Positions 1 to 6,795 of a DNA stretch of 14,138 nucleotides are shown piece by piece. Source of the stretch: an uncultured Bacilli bacterium (GTDB taxonomy: Bacteria > Bacillota_I > Bacilli_A > RF39 > UBA660). Numbering within the stretch: position 1 is the first letter of the stretch; each line of letters starts with the position of its first letter. The notes under the pieces were generated by a model. The model was given only the letters and a program-made list of their open reading frames with translations. It searched no databases and had not been told where the DNA came from. Position numbers and translations under genes: made by a program. Location: positions 1 to 14,138 of the forward strand of contig CANQOD010000014.1 in NCBI GenBank assembly GCA_947625395.1, in the 5' to 3' direction.

Positions 1-7
1 TCAACTG

Positions 8-36
8 TTTACAAAATAAGAAAAATATGCTATACT
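8..36 (+). promoter_or_regulatory. Sigma-A promoter for the 63-1506 unit
   Basis: The hexamers TTTACA (8-13) and TATACT (31-36) are separated by 17 bases, and a TG at 28-29 makes an extended -10. The downstream leader is short and leads directly to a Shine-Dalgarno sequence at 51-59. This probably drives the unknown gene and tcdA together. Confidence 0.7.
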
Positions 37-62
37 AAAGAACCGAATAAGAGGTGAGGAAC

Positions 63-815
63 ATGTTAATATTACCAATGGCAGTCAAAGGAATGGTTGT
101 TCATTTACAAGTTTCCTTTAAAAATGTCGCTGCGCAAAAGAACTTTTTGATTGCTTTAAATGATGAACACTATATGGGTGAATTCCAAGTGAATCGCTTT
201 CAATATTTTACAACCGGTATTACGCCATCTGAGCGAAAAGCAATGGAAAAAAATTTGAAAATTCATCCGGAAATATTAACTGAATTTCTCCGTCAATATA
301 TGCATACCACTCAAGATAAAATCTATGTAACCAGTCGAAATTATCAAGAAAAAGACTTTTGTACACGTTATCAAGTTCCCGCTCCACCAAAAAGAGGAAA
401 CATTGTTTTAGATAAGTTATATGGGAAATTATTAAATGATTTACGCCTCAATACCAATCGATATCTTGATGATTCCTTTTTATCTTTCAAATCCATTGGC
501 TTACAGGAAAAATTATCCAGTGACAATGCCTCTTTCATTCGTGATGGGGTCGATGTCTTAGAGTACTTTCAACAACTAAACTTTGACACACTAGACGAAT
601 CCAATCATGCGAGAATTGAATCTGCGATTTTAGCACGACCTAAAAAGTTCCAAAAATATTATAAAGAAATGGCCGTGGAAAACAAACAAATTTACAAGCA
701 GATTTATAAGCTTCATCAAGATGTTTACGATACAACTCCTACTTGGCCAAAATTAACAGAAAAACAAAAAATTTACATGAAAAAACGTCAAAGTGAAAAG
801 GACCGAGCTGCGTAA
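63..815 (+). CDS. Unrecognised 250-aa protein, coupled to tcdA
   Basis: I do not recognise a family. The product is soluble-looking, Lys-rich and mixed alpha/beta in composition, with no clear signal peptide or membrane helix; only the first 17 residues are mildly hydrophobic. The C-terminal third is strongly charged and probably helical (many Lys, Gln and Tyr). I start at the ATG at 63 rather than the in-frame GTG at 54, because that GTG lies inside the Shine-Dalgarno stretch gaggtgagg (51-59), which is well placed for 63. The stop is followed after one base by the tcdA ATG, so the two are likely translationally coupled and cotranscribed from the promoter at 8-36. This hints at an RNA- or tRNA-related role, but that is inference from position only. 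Confidence 0.75.
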   Translation: MLILPMAVKGMVVHLQVSFKNVAAQKNFLIALNDEHYMGEFQVNRFQYFTTGITPSERKAMEKNLKIHPEILTEFLRQYMHTTQDKIYVTSRNYQEKDFCTRYQVPAPPKRGNIVLDKLYGKLLNDLRLNTNRYLDDSFLSFKSIGLQEKLSSDNASFIRDGVDVLEYFQQLNFDTLDESNHARIESAILARPKKFQKYYKEMAVENKQIYKQIYKLHQDVYDTTPTWPKLTEKQKIYMKKRQSEKDRAA

Positions 816-816
816 G

Positions 817-1506
817 ATGAAAGAACGATTAAATTTACTGTATGGAGAAGAAGCAATCGCCGATTTAGCTTCTTTTACTGTTTTAGTTGTCGGTGTTGGT
901 GGAGTAGGGGGAATGGCCGTCGAAGCCTTAGCAAGAAGTGGAATTGGAAAGCTGATTTTAGTTGATTACGACACTGTTGCAGCATCCAATATCAATCGAC
1001 AACTCATTGCCTTAACAACAACACTCAATATGGATAAGGTATCTTGTTTCGCGAAACGCATTCAACAAATCAATCCTACTTGTAAAGTCGTGACGAAAAA
1101 AATGAAAGTCACATCGGAAAATATACACGTATTGTTTCAAGAAAAAATCGATTTTCTTTTAGATGCCTGTGATGATAAAACAGCGAAACTTGCGCTTGCC
1201 AAGACATCCGCCCAAAAAAAGATTCCTTATTTAATGGCTCTTGGAGCAGGGAATAGAAAAAACGCCGAATTGGTAAAAATAACCACTTTAGATAAAACAG
1301 TTGGGGACCCACTTGCTCGTAGGATGAGAACCCTTTTTAAAAAAGAACATCTCTCGATGAAGATACCAGTTGTTTATTCAACAGAACTTCCTCTTAAAAC
1401 AAGTGATTCTGTAATTGCTTCTTCTATGTTTGTTCCCGCAACTGCAGGACTCTTTGCTGCCAACTATATTGTAAATTTTTTATTAGACACAAAAAAAGAA
1501 AAGTAA
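817..1506 (+). CDS. tcdA: tRNA threonylcarbamoyladenosine dehydratase TcdA (ThiF/E1-like)
   Basis: TcdA uses ATP to dehydrate t6A at position 37 of ANN-decoding tRNAs to the cyclic form ct6A. The 229-aa product starts with the family motif LYGEE, then has the Rossmann nucleotide-binding loop GVGGVGG (residues 26-32), the E1-type NINRQ (58-62), an acidic DACDD (116-120), GDPLARRMR (163-171) and VVYSTE (185-190), in the family order. Length is close to the short Bacillus form. I chose the ATG at 817, one base after the upstream stop; an in-frame GTG at 793 would add eight residues, but no good Shine-Dalgarno sequence supports it. The alignment to E. coli TcdA around LYGE fits either start. Translation probably depends on coupling to the upstream gene. 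Confidence 0.92.
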   Translation: MKERLNLLYGEEAIADLASFTVLVVGVGGVGGMAVEALARSGIGKLILVDYDTVAASNINRQLIALTTTLNMDKVSCFAKRIQQINPTCKVVTKKMKVTSENIHVLFQEKIDFLLDACDDKTAKLALAKTSAQKKIPYLMALGAGNRKNAELVKITTLDKTVGDPLARRMRTLFKKEHLSMKIPVVYSTELPLKTSDSVIASSMFVPATAGLFAANYIVNFLLDTKKEK

Positions 1507-1532
1507 TGCAAGAAGCAAACTTTTCTTTTTAA
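1491..1532. terminator. Bidirectional terminator between tcdA and lexA
   Basis: AAAAAGAAAAGT (1493-1504) and ACTTTTCTTTTT (1519-1530) form a 12-bp stem. The loop itself can close by TGC (1507-1509) with GCA (1515-1517). An A-run on one side and a T-run on the other give a U-tract in both directions. The tcdA stop and the lexA stop both lie within the structure. Confidence 0.7.
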
Positions 1533-2146
1533 AATTTTCGATAAAGGCCAATCACTTTTCCTAAAATGGTCACTTCTTTTAAAATAATTGGTTCCATTGT
1601 ATCATTTTCAGGTTGTAAGCGAAAATATCCATTTTCCTTATAGAATGTTTTGACTGTCGCTTCATTATTGGCATTCATCGCGACCACTGTTTCACCATTT
1701 TTCGCTGTTGTTTGTCTTTCTACAATTAGAATATCTCCGTCATAAATTCCAACATTAATCATTGATTCTCCACTGACTTTTAAAGTGAAGACTTCCTTTT
1801 TATGAGCCACTAAAGATGCTGGCAGTGAAAACAATTCATCCGGTGTTTCAATGGCTTCAATCGGAGTTCCTGCTGTCACTTTTCCAAGCAAAGGCACATT
1901 GATAACACTTTCTTCATTTTCCAAATATTCATTTGGAACTAAGATTTGAATCGTGCGATTCGTTCCCGCATTTTTATGAATATAACCCTTTCTTTCCAAT
2001 TCTTTCAAATGGAAATGAATCGTGGCAGGGGAATGTAAATTGGCCACCTTTCCAATTTCTCTCACTGTTGGTGCATATCCATTTTTCGCTACTAACTCTT
2101 TTACAATTTGTAAAATATCTTTTTGTCTTTCCGTTAATTTTTCCAT
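1529..2146 (-). CDS. lexA: LexA repressor (SOS regulator, self-cleaving protease)
   Basis: LexA represses DNA-damage genes and cleaves itself when RecA filaments form. The 205-aa product has the N-terminal winged helix-turn-helix (about residues 1-65, beginning LTERQKDIL), a linker, and the S24-type C-terminal domain. The cleavage site is Ala92-Gly93 (VTAGTP), the catalytic Ser is S128 (SGESM) and the general-base Lys is K166 (ATVKTF). All are intact, so it should be functional. Length equals that of typical Firmicutes LexA. The start has a perfect Shine-Dalgarno AAAGGAGG five bases upstream. Its promoter carries a LexA-box-like palindrome in the spacer, so autoregulation is likely. It converges with tcdA and diverges from a small membrane-protein gene at 2341. 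Confidence 0.97.
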   Translation of the reverse strand: MEKLTERQKDILQIVKELVAKNGYAPTVREIGKVANLHSPATIHFHLKELERKGYIHKNAGTNRTIQILVPNEYLENEESVINVPLLGKVTAGTPIEAIETPDELFSLPASLVAHKKEVFTLKVSGESMINVGIYDGDILIVERQTTAKNGETVVAMNANNEATVKTFYKENGYFRLQPENDTMEPIILKEVTILGKVIGLYRKF

Positions 2147-2170
2147 AAATTCCTCCTTTAATTACTATCA

Positions 2171-2199
2171 TCATAACACGAACATATGTAAACTGTCAA
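2171..2199 (-). promoter_or_regulatory. lexA promoter
   Basis: Read on the minus strand, TTGACA (2194-2199) and TTATGA (2171-2176) are separated by exactly 17 bases. The LexA-like box at 2179-2192 lies entirely inside the spacer and a second palindrome abuts the -35. Confidence 0.8.
2179..2192. promoter_or_regulatory. LexA-box-like operator in lexA promoter
   Basis: CGAACATATGTAAA has the left half-site CGAAC and the central ATAT-GT of the Bacillus-type box CGAACRNRYGTTYG, with a degenerate right half. It sits in the spacer between the lexA -35 and -10, where binding would block polymerase. Confidence 0.65.
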
Positions 2200-2210
2200 A
2201 CAATTGTTTT
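2197..2210. promoter_or_regulatory. LexA-box-like palindrome at lexA -35
   Basis: CAAACAATTGTTTT contains the perfect palindrome AAACAATTGTTT and differs from the second box at 2263 only at its second base. It overlaps the lexA -35 hexamer by three bases. Confidence 0.5.
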
Positions 2211-2262
2211 GTTCTTATTTAAAGAAAAAAAGAAAAGCTTCCATGAAATGCACTGTAAAATG

Positions 2263-2276
2263 CGAACAATTGTTTT
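2263..2276. promoter_or_regulatory. LexA-box-like operator upstream of the small SOS-type gene
   Basis: CGAACAATTGTTTT matches most of the box CGAACRNRYGTTYG and is nine bases upstream of the -35 hexamer of the small gene at 2341. Its centre is 29 bases from that of the next box, almost three helical turns. Confidence 0.6.
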
Positions 2277-2284
2277 TATTTTGC

Positions 2285-2314
2285 TTGACTACGAATAAAT
2301 GTTTGTACTATACT
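2285..2314 (+). promoter_or_regulatory. Promoter of the small SOS-type gene
   Basis: TTGACT (2285-2290) and TATACT (2309-2314) are spaced by 18 bases. The LexA box at 2292-2305 fills nearly all of the spacer. The predicted transcript start near 2321 leaves a leader of about 20 bases ending in a strong Shine-Dalgarno AAGGAG (2327-2332). Confidence 0.8.
2292..2305. promoter_or_regulatory. LexA operator in the small-gene promoter
   Basis: CGAATAAATGTTTG matches the Bacillus LexA box CGAACRNRYGTTYG at 13 of 14 positions, with only the fifth base differing. It is positioned between -35 and -10, as in strongly repressed SOS genes. Confidence 0.75.
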
Positions 2315-2340
2315 GATATCAGAAAGAAGGAGTGAGAAAG

Positions 2341-2502
2341 ATGAAAAATGTAAAAAAATTAATTCAAACAGCGATTGGAGTCAGTGCAATTTATATGATT
2401 GCCGTATTATTAAGTCTAGCTTTATGTGAAAGAGTCAATGACTTAGAAAGTCAAGAGGGAACAAAAGAATATCATCAAGCATTAGCCATTCAATTATTTT
2501 AG
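2341..2502 (+). CDS. Small SOS-controlled membrane protein, candidate cell-division inhibitor
   Basis: This 53-aa ORF has a short basic N-terminus (MKNVKK), one hydrophobic helix (about residues 8-29) and a charged 24-residue tail (ERVNDLESQEG onwards) that should face outside by the positive-inside rule. It has a strong Shine-Dalgarno sequence eight bases before the ATG, a good promoter and a LexA box in the promoter spacer. It is divergent from lexA, the same place and architecture as yneA in Bacillus and sosA in Staphylococcus, which are SOS-induced inhibitors of division with one N-terminal membrane helix. No LysM domain is present and the tail is much shorter than in either, so it would be a minimal or unrelated analogue. 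LALC at the helix end resembles a lipobox, but Leu before Cys makes lipidation unlikely. Function is inferred from context. Confidence 0.75.
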   Translation: MKNVKKLIQTAIGVSAIYMIAVLLSLALCERVNDLESQEGTKEYHQALAIQLF

Positions 2503-2514
2503 GTGAAAGAGCCC

Positions 2515-2544
2515 TTAACGAATTGTTTCAACTCGTGTTATAAT
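2515..2544 (+). promoter_or_regulatory. polA promoter
   Basis: An extended -10 (TG at 2536-2537, TATAAT 2539-2544) is preceded by a weak -35 TTAACG (2515-2520) at 18 bases. A Shine-Dalgarno AGAGGA follows, just before the ATG at 2568. It gives LexA-independent expression of polA-mutM. Confidence 0.65.
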
Positions 2545-2567
2545 AGAAGAGAAAGAAGAGGAACGAT

Positions 2568-5189
2568 ATGAAAAAAGTAATTTTAGTTGACGGAAATAAT
2601 CTTCTATTTAGGAGTTATTTTGCGACCAGTTATAGTGGTGTCATTATGAAAAATTCTAAGGGTTTTCCTACCAATGCCCTTTATGGTTTTATCACCATGA
2701 TGAATAAAATCATCACCGAAGAAAATCCTTCCTATATTCTCGTTGCTTTTGACAAAGGAAAGACTTTTAGACACAACGAATACAAAGATTATAAAGCTGG
2801 TCGAAGTGAGATGCCAGAAGAGCTAAAAGTGCAATTTCCAAAAGCCAAAGAAGTCCTAGATGCCATGGGAATTCAACATTTCGAGATTGAAAATTATGAA
2901 GCAGATGATATTATCGGAACGATTGCTAAAATCGTGGATGAAGAAGAAGAGTTTACGGCAACAATTATTAGTAGTGATAAAGATTTACTGCAATTAATTA
3001 GTGATGAAGTCGAAGTAAAACTCTTGAAGAAAAACGATTTCATTCGCATGACCAAAGAAGAATTTTTTAAAACATATGGCTTCGCACCTATTCATATGAT
3101 TGATTTAAAAGCTTTAATGGGAGATGCGAGTGACCATCTTCCAGGTGTCAAAGGAATTGGAGAAAAAACGGCAACCACTTTATTAAATAAATACCAAGAT
3201 TTAGATGATTTATATCGTCATGTAGATGAAGTGACAGCAAAGACAAGAGAAAAACTGATTCGTGAAAAAGAAAATGCTTACATGAGCTATCATTTAGCAA
3301 CCATCTATCGTGATGTTCCTCTTCCTTTTACCTTAGAAGAACTCAAATATAATGGTTATCATTGGGAACAATATATTCAAATTTTAAAAGAATTCGAATT
3401 TGCTTCCTTATTAAAAAAAATCGATGAAACAAATCAAGTGAGTCCACAAGAAGAAAAAAGAATTGCTCCTAAAAAAGAAATTGCTTCGATTGAAACATTT
3501 CAAGGAAAACAACCCTTTGCATTTTATATTGAATTAGATGGATTAGACTATAATAAAAATAAAATTTTAGGCATTTCTATTTGTGAAAATAAAAAACGGT
3601 ATTTTATACCTGCGGAAGAAATTACAAAGTATCAATCCATCTTTGAAAATGATACACCCAAATATACATATGACCTAAAAAAATGTTTAATTGTTCTGAA
3701 TCGTCTTCATATCGCTTTAAAAAATGTTGTTTTTGATACCATGATTGCCACTTATTTATTAGATTACACCGTGAAAGATGACATTGCCTATGTAGCAAAA
3801 GATTTAGGTTATCCGCTGCCTTTTTTTGAAGATAGTTATGGAACAGAAAAACGTCCTCACGTGATGAGCATGGAAGAGACAAAAAAAGAGTGTCTTGAAA
3901 AAGTAGACTTCATTTGGGAAACAAAAGAAGAACTTGCCAAACGATTAAAAGAAGATGGGGAAGAGGAACTCTTTCAAGAAATTGAGATGCCACTTGCTAC
4001 CATCCTTTATGATATGGAAAAAACTGGAATCCGGGTCAATCGAGAATACCTCGCAAAACTCGAAAAAGAATTACTGAAAGAAATGGAAGAAAAAGAGCAA
4101 GAAATCTATCAAGATGCTGGCTGTACTTTTAATATCATGTCACCCAATCAACTAGGCGATGTCCTGTTTGAAAATCTGCATATTCCTTATCCAAAAAGAA
4201 AAAAAGAGGGTGTTCGTCATCGTTATTCAACCTCTAAAGAAGTTTTAGATAAAATTATTCATTTTCATCCCATTATTGAGAAAATTCTAGATTATCGCAT
4301 GCTTGCGAAACTTTATACAACTTATGCGGTTGGACTCCAAGAAGAAATTCAAGAAGATGGAAAAATTCATACCGTCTTCAATCAAACATTAACGAGAACT
4401 GGACGTCTTTCTTCTGTTCGTCCGAATTTACAAAATATTCCAATTCGAACAGAAGTGGGTAGACTCATTCGAAAGGCTTTCGTTCCTGAAGAAGACTCCA
4501 TTCTTTTATCCAGCGACTATTCACAAGTGGAACTACGCATGTTTGCTCATATGGCCAATGCGCAAGAAATGATAAAAGCTTTTCAAAACAATCAAGATAT
4601 CCATGCCAAAACAGCCGCAGATATTTTTCATGTTCCCTTAGAATCCGTTACAAAAGATATGCGAAGAACGGCAAAAGCAGTTAACTTTGGAATTCTATAT
4701 GGCATTAGTAGTTTTGGCCTTGCAGAAGATTTAAAAATTGATGTTTCCAGTGCGAAAAAATTTATTGATGCTTATTGGGAAACATATCCTGGGATTAAAG
4801 AATACATGGAAAAAGAAAAAGAAGAAGCTTATCACAATGGTTATGCAAAAACAATTATGAATCGAAAACGTGTGATTCAAGAGTTAGAAAGTAAAAATTA
4901 TATGGTTCGTAGTGGCGGAGAACGAATTGCTCTCAACACACCTATTCAGGGAAGTGCTGCGGACATCTTAAAAAAAGCCATGGTCATGATTTATCAAAAA
5001 TTTGAAGAGAAACATCTAAAGAGTAAAATGCTGATTCAAGTGCACGATGAACTTGTTTTCAATGTCAAAAAAGAAGAACTGGAAGAAGTTTCCAAAATCG
5101 TCAAAGATATTATGGAAAATGTTGTCACTTTACGAGTACCATTAGTGGTCGATATTGAAACAGGAAATGATTGGTATGAAGCAAAATAG
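2568..5189 (+). CDS. polA: DNA polymerase I
   Basis: Pol I fills gaps in repair and removes RNA primers from Okazaki fragments. The 873-aa product has a 5'-3' flap exonuclease domain (about 1-290: VDGNNLLFRSYFA, EADDIIG, SSDKDLLQL, GVKGIGEKTA), a central 3'-5' exonuclease-like domain, and a family A polymerase domain (about 470-873) with motif A DYSQVELR (D650), motif B KAVNFGILYG and motif C QVHDELVF (H826, D827). In the central domain the position of E. coli Asp355 is Tyr320 and that of Asp424 is Cys, so proofreading is probably lost, as in Bacillus and Thermus Pol I. It is followed 18 bases later by mutM. No terminator separates it from the LexA-controlled gene upstream. Confidence 0.98.
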   Translation: MKKVILVDGNNLLFRSYFATSYSGVIMKNSKGFPTNALYGFITMMNKIITEENPSYILVAFDKGKTFRHNEYKDYKAGRSEMPEELKVQFPKAKEVLDAMGIQHFEIENYEADDIIGTIAKIVDEEEEFTATIISSDKDLLQLISDEVEVKLLKKNDFIRMTKEEFFKTYGFAPIHMIDLKALMGDASDHLPGVKGIGEKTATTLLNKYQDLDDLYRHVDEVTAKTREKLIREKENAYMSYHLATIYRDVPLPFTLEELKYNGYHWEQYIQILKEFEFASLLKKIDETNQVSPQEEKRIAPKKEIASIETFQGKQPFAFYIELDGLDYNKNKILGISICENKKRYFIPAEEITKYQSIFENDTPKYTYDLKKCLIVLNRLHIALKNVVFDTMIATYLLDYTVKDDIAYVAKDLGYPLPFFEDSYGTEKRPHVMSMEETKKECLEKVDFIWETKEELAKRLKEDGEEELFQEIEMPLATILYDMEKTGIRVNREYLAKLEKELLKEMEEKEQEIYQDAGCTFNIMSPNQLGDVLFENLHIPYPKRKKEGVRHRYSTSKEVLDKIIHFHPIIEKILDYRMLAKLYTTYAVGLQEEIQEDGKIHTVFNQTLTRTGRLSSVRPNLQNIPIRTEVGRLIRKAFVPEEDSILLSSDYSQVELRMFAHMANAQEMIKAFQNNQDIHAKTAADIFHVPLESVTKDMRRTAKAVNFGILYGISSFGLAEDLKIDVSSAKKFIDAYWETYPGIKEYMEKEKEEAYHNGYAKTIMNRKRVIQELESKNYMVRSGGERIALNTPIQGSAADILKKAMVMIYQKFEEKHLKSKMLIQVHDELVFNVKKEELEEVSKIVKDIMENVVTLRVPLVVDIETGNDWYEAK

Positions 5190-5207
5190 ACAAAGGGAAG
5201 TGAGAGA

Positions 5208-6029
5208 ATGCCAGAAAAACCAGAAGTGATTACGGTAGCGCGCAGTTTAGAAAAGAAACTCCTTGGAAGAAGCTTTCTTTCCTGTCAAGTTTATTGGAAT
5301 AACATCATTGTAAGTCCTACGGTAGAAACCTTTGAAAAACAAGTTTGCCAACAAGTCATTCAGAAAATTACCACCCGTGGAAAATGGATTGTTCTTCAAA
5401 TGGAAAAAGATAGTCTTCTCATTCATTTACGAATGGAGGGAAAATTCTTCTTTCGAAAGGCCACTTGTCCGAAAGAAAAACATGAACATGTGATTTTCAC
5501 GCTAGATGATGGCACGACTTTTCGTTTCCATGATGTGAGAAAGTTTGGGAAAATGTATCTTTTACCAAATGAAAATCTCAATCAACGTCTTCCTTTCAAA
5601 GAACTTGGTTATGAATATAATGATAGTCATCTAACAGGTGCCTACTTAAAAAAGAAGTTTTCTACGAAACAACTTCCCATTAAATCTGCTTTATTAGACC
5701 AAAGTATTATTGCTGGCATTGGAAATATTTATGATGATGAAATCTTATTTCTCTCTAAGATTTCTCCCTACAGAAAAGCAAAAGACCTTTCGTTAAAAGA
5801 GTGTCAACTTCTCATTCAAAACACGAAAGTTATTTTAGAGAAAGCCATTCAAAAGGGAGGCACTACCATCAAAAGTTTCACTTCTGAAGAAGGTGTGCAT
5901 GGTCTTTTCCAAACGGAGCTACAAGTCCATGGCAAAAAAGATGCCGCCTGTCCACAGTGTAAGAAGCCGATTCAGAAAGTCACTATCGGTGGTAGAGGCA
6001 CCTACTATTGTAAAAATTGTCAAAAATAA
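5208..6029 (+). CDS. mutM: Formamidopyrimidine-DNA glycosylase (Fpg/MutM)
   Basis: MutM removes 8-oxoguanine and formamidopyrimidines from DNA and nicks the abasic site by beta,delta-elimination. The 273-aa protein begins MPEKPEV, keeping the catalytic Pro2 and Glu3 (the usual Leu4 is Lys). It has Lys59 in the TRGKW hairpin, the GIGNIYDDEIL helix-two-turn-helix (171-181), and a C-terminal zinc finger with Cys248, Cys251, Cys268 and Cys271 and the DNA-contacting Arg263. Length is normal. It is the second gene of the polA operon; in Bacillus coaE often follows, but here the operon ends and meets gmk head-on. All functional residues I can place are present. Confidence 0.97.
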   Translation: MPEKPEVITVARSLEKKLLGRSFLSCQVYWNNIIVSPTVETFEKQVCQQVIQKITTRGKWIVLQMEKDSLLIHLRMEGKFFFRKATCPKEKHEHVIFTLDDGTTFRFHDVRKFGKMYLLPNENLNQRLPFKELGYEYNDSHLTGAYLKKKFSTKQLPIKSALLDQSIIAGIGNIYDDEILFLSKISPYRKAKDLSLKECQLLIQNTKVILEKAIQKGGTTIKSFTSEEGVHGLFQTELQVHGKKDAACPQCKKPIQKVTIGGRGTYYCKNCQK

Positions 6030-6084
6030 AAAGACGCAGCGGATAAGAAAATTCTTTTTAGTCACTTCCACTTGCGTCTTTTTT
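6028..6084. terminator. Bidirectional terminator between mutM and gmk
   Basis: AAAAAGACGCA (6028-6038) pairs with TGCGTCTTTTT (6073-6083), an 11-bp stem with A- and T-runs at the ends. The 34-base loop holds a smaller AAGAA/TTCTT hairpin. The mutM and gmk stop codons overlap the two outer arms. Confidence 0.7.
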
Positions 6085-6790
6085 ATTGGGAATCAATACG
6101 ATTCTTCGTTTCGATTTTCTCCTCGATTTTCGTATTATCAAAAAACTTTTTGGCAATCAATTCTTCATGGATATCTTCTTCAATGGTATCTAAGAAAACT
6201 TCTTCGATACGGTCAACACGTAACCGTTCTGCCAAGAGAATCGCACTGACTTTTTCCGCAGCGACTGTCACATCATCATTGACAATGACATAATTGTATT
6301 TGCTTACTTCATTGATTTCAATATAAGCTCGTTGAAATCTCTTTTCAATCTTCTCCAAATCTTCGGTATTACGTTTTACAAGTCTTCTTTTTAATTCCTG
6401 CATACTAGGCGGTAAAATGAAGATAAAAATCGTTTCCGGTAACAATTCCTTTATTTTCAATGCCCCTTGAATTTCAATTTCTAAAAGAACATCGATTCCT
6501 TGTTCCAGCTTTTCCTTGATAGGTGCTTTAGGCGTACTATAATAATTTCCGGCATAAGAAGCATATTCTAGAAAAGCGTTTTCCTGAATTTGCTTTTCAA
6601 ATGCTTCTTTGGATAGAAAATAATATGTTTTTCCCTCCACATCGCCTTTTCGTTGTGGTCGTGAAGTCGCAGAAACAGATAACCAAGTGTTTTTATTTTT
6701 CTTTAAAAACTCCTGAATAACTGTTCCTTTCCCACAACCTGAGGGTCCTGATAAAACAACTAACATTCCTTGTTTTTTGGTACGAATCAT
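6083..6790 (-). CDS. gmk: Guanylate kinase with a C-terminal extension
   Basis: Gmk phosphorylates GMP to GDP with ATP. The 235-aa protein shows the P-loop GPSGCGKGT (15-23), the GMP-binding SRPQRKG (43-49), GNYYSTP (81-87), LEIEIQGA (103-110) and the lid region LVKRNTED. After the usual C-terminus near residue 195 there is a charged, Glu/Lys/Ile-rich tail of about 40 residues not found in the Bacillus enzyme. I prefer the ATG at 6790: the Shine-Dalgarno AAAGGAG is eight bases from it but only two bases from the ATG at 6796, which overlaps the tmcAL stop as TAATG. It is cotranscribed with tmcAL. The rpoZ gene that follows gmk in many Bacillota is absent. Confidence 0.96.
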   Translation of the reverse strand: MIRTKKQGMLVVLSGPSGCGKGTVIQEFLKKNKNTWLSVSATSRPQRKGDVEGKTYYFLSKEAFEKQIQENAFLEYASYAGNYYSTPKAPIKEKLEQGIDVLLEIEIQGALKIKELLPETIFIFILPPSMQELKRRLVKRNTEDLEKIEKRFQRAYIEINEVSKYNYVIVNDDVTVAAEKVSAILLAERLRVDRIEEVFLDTIEEDIHEELIAKKFFDNTKIEEKIETKNRIDSQ

Positions 6791-6795
6791 TTTCA

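Noticed and set aside
1109..1312. Minus-strand 67-codon frame within tcdA and similar frames within lexA, polA, tmcAL and the HTH gene
   Set aside because: They are shadows of well-supported genes, without ribosome binding sites or recognisable products.
2422..2430. Lipobox LALC in the small SOS-type protein
   Set aside because: Leu at the -1 position is not accepted by the lipoprotein signal peptidase in known cases, and the layout fits a simple membrane anchor.
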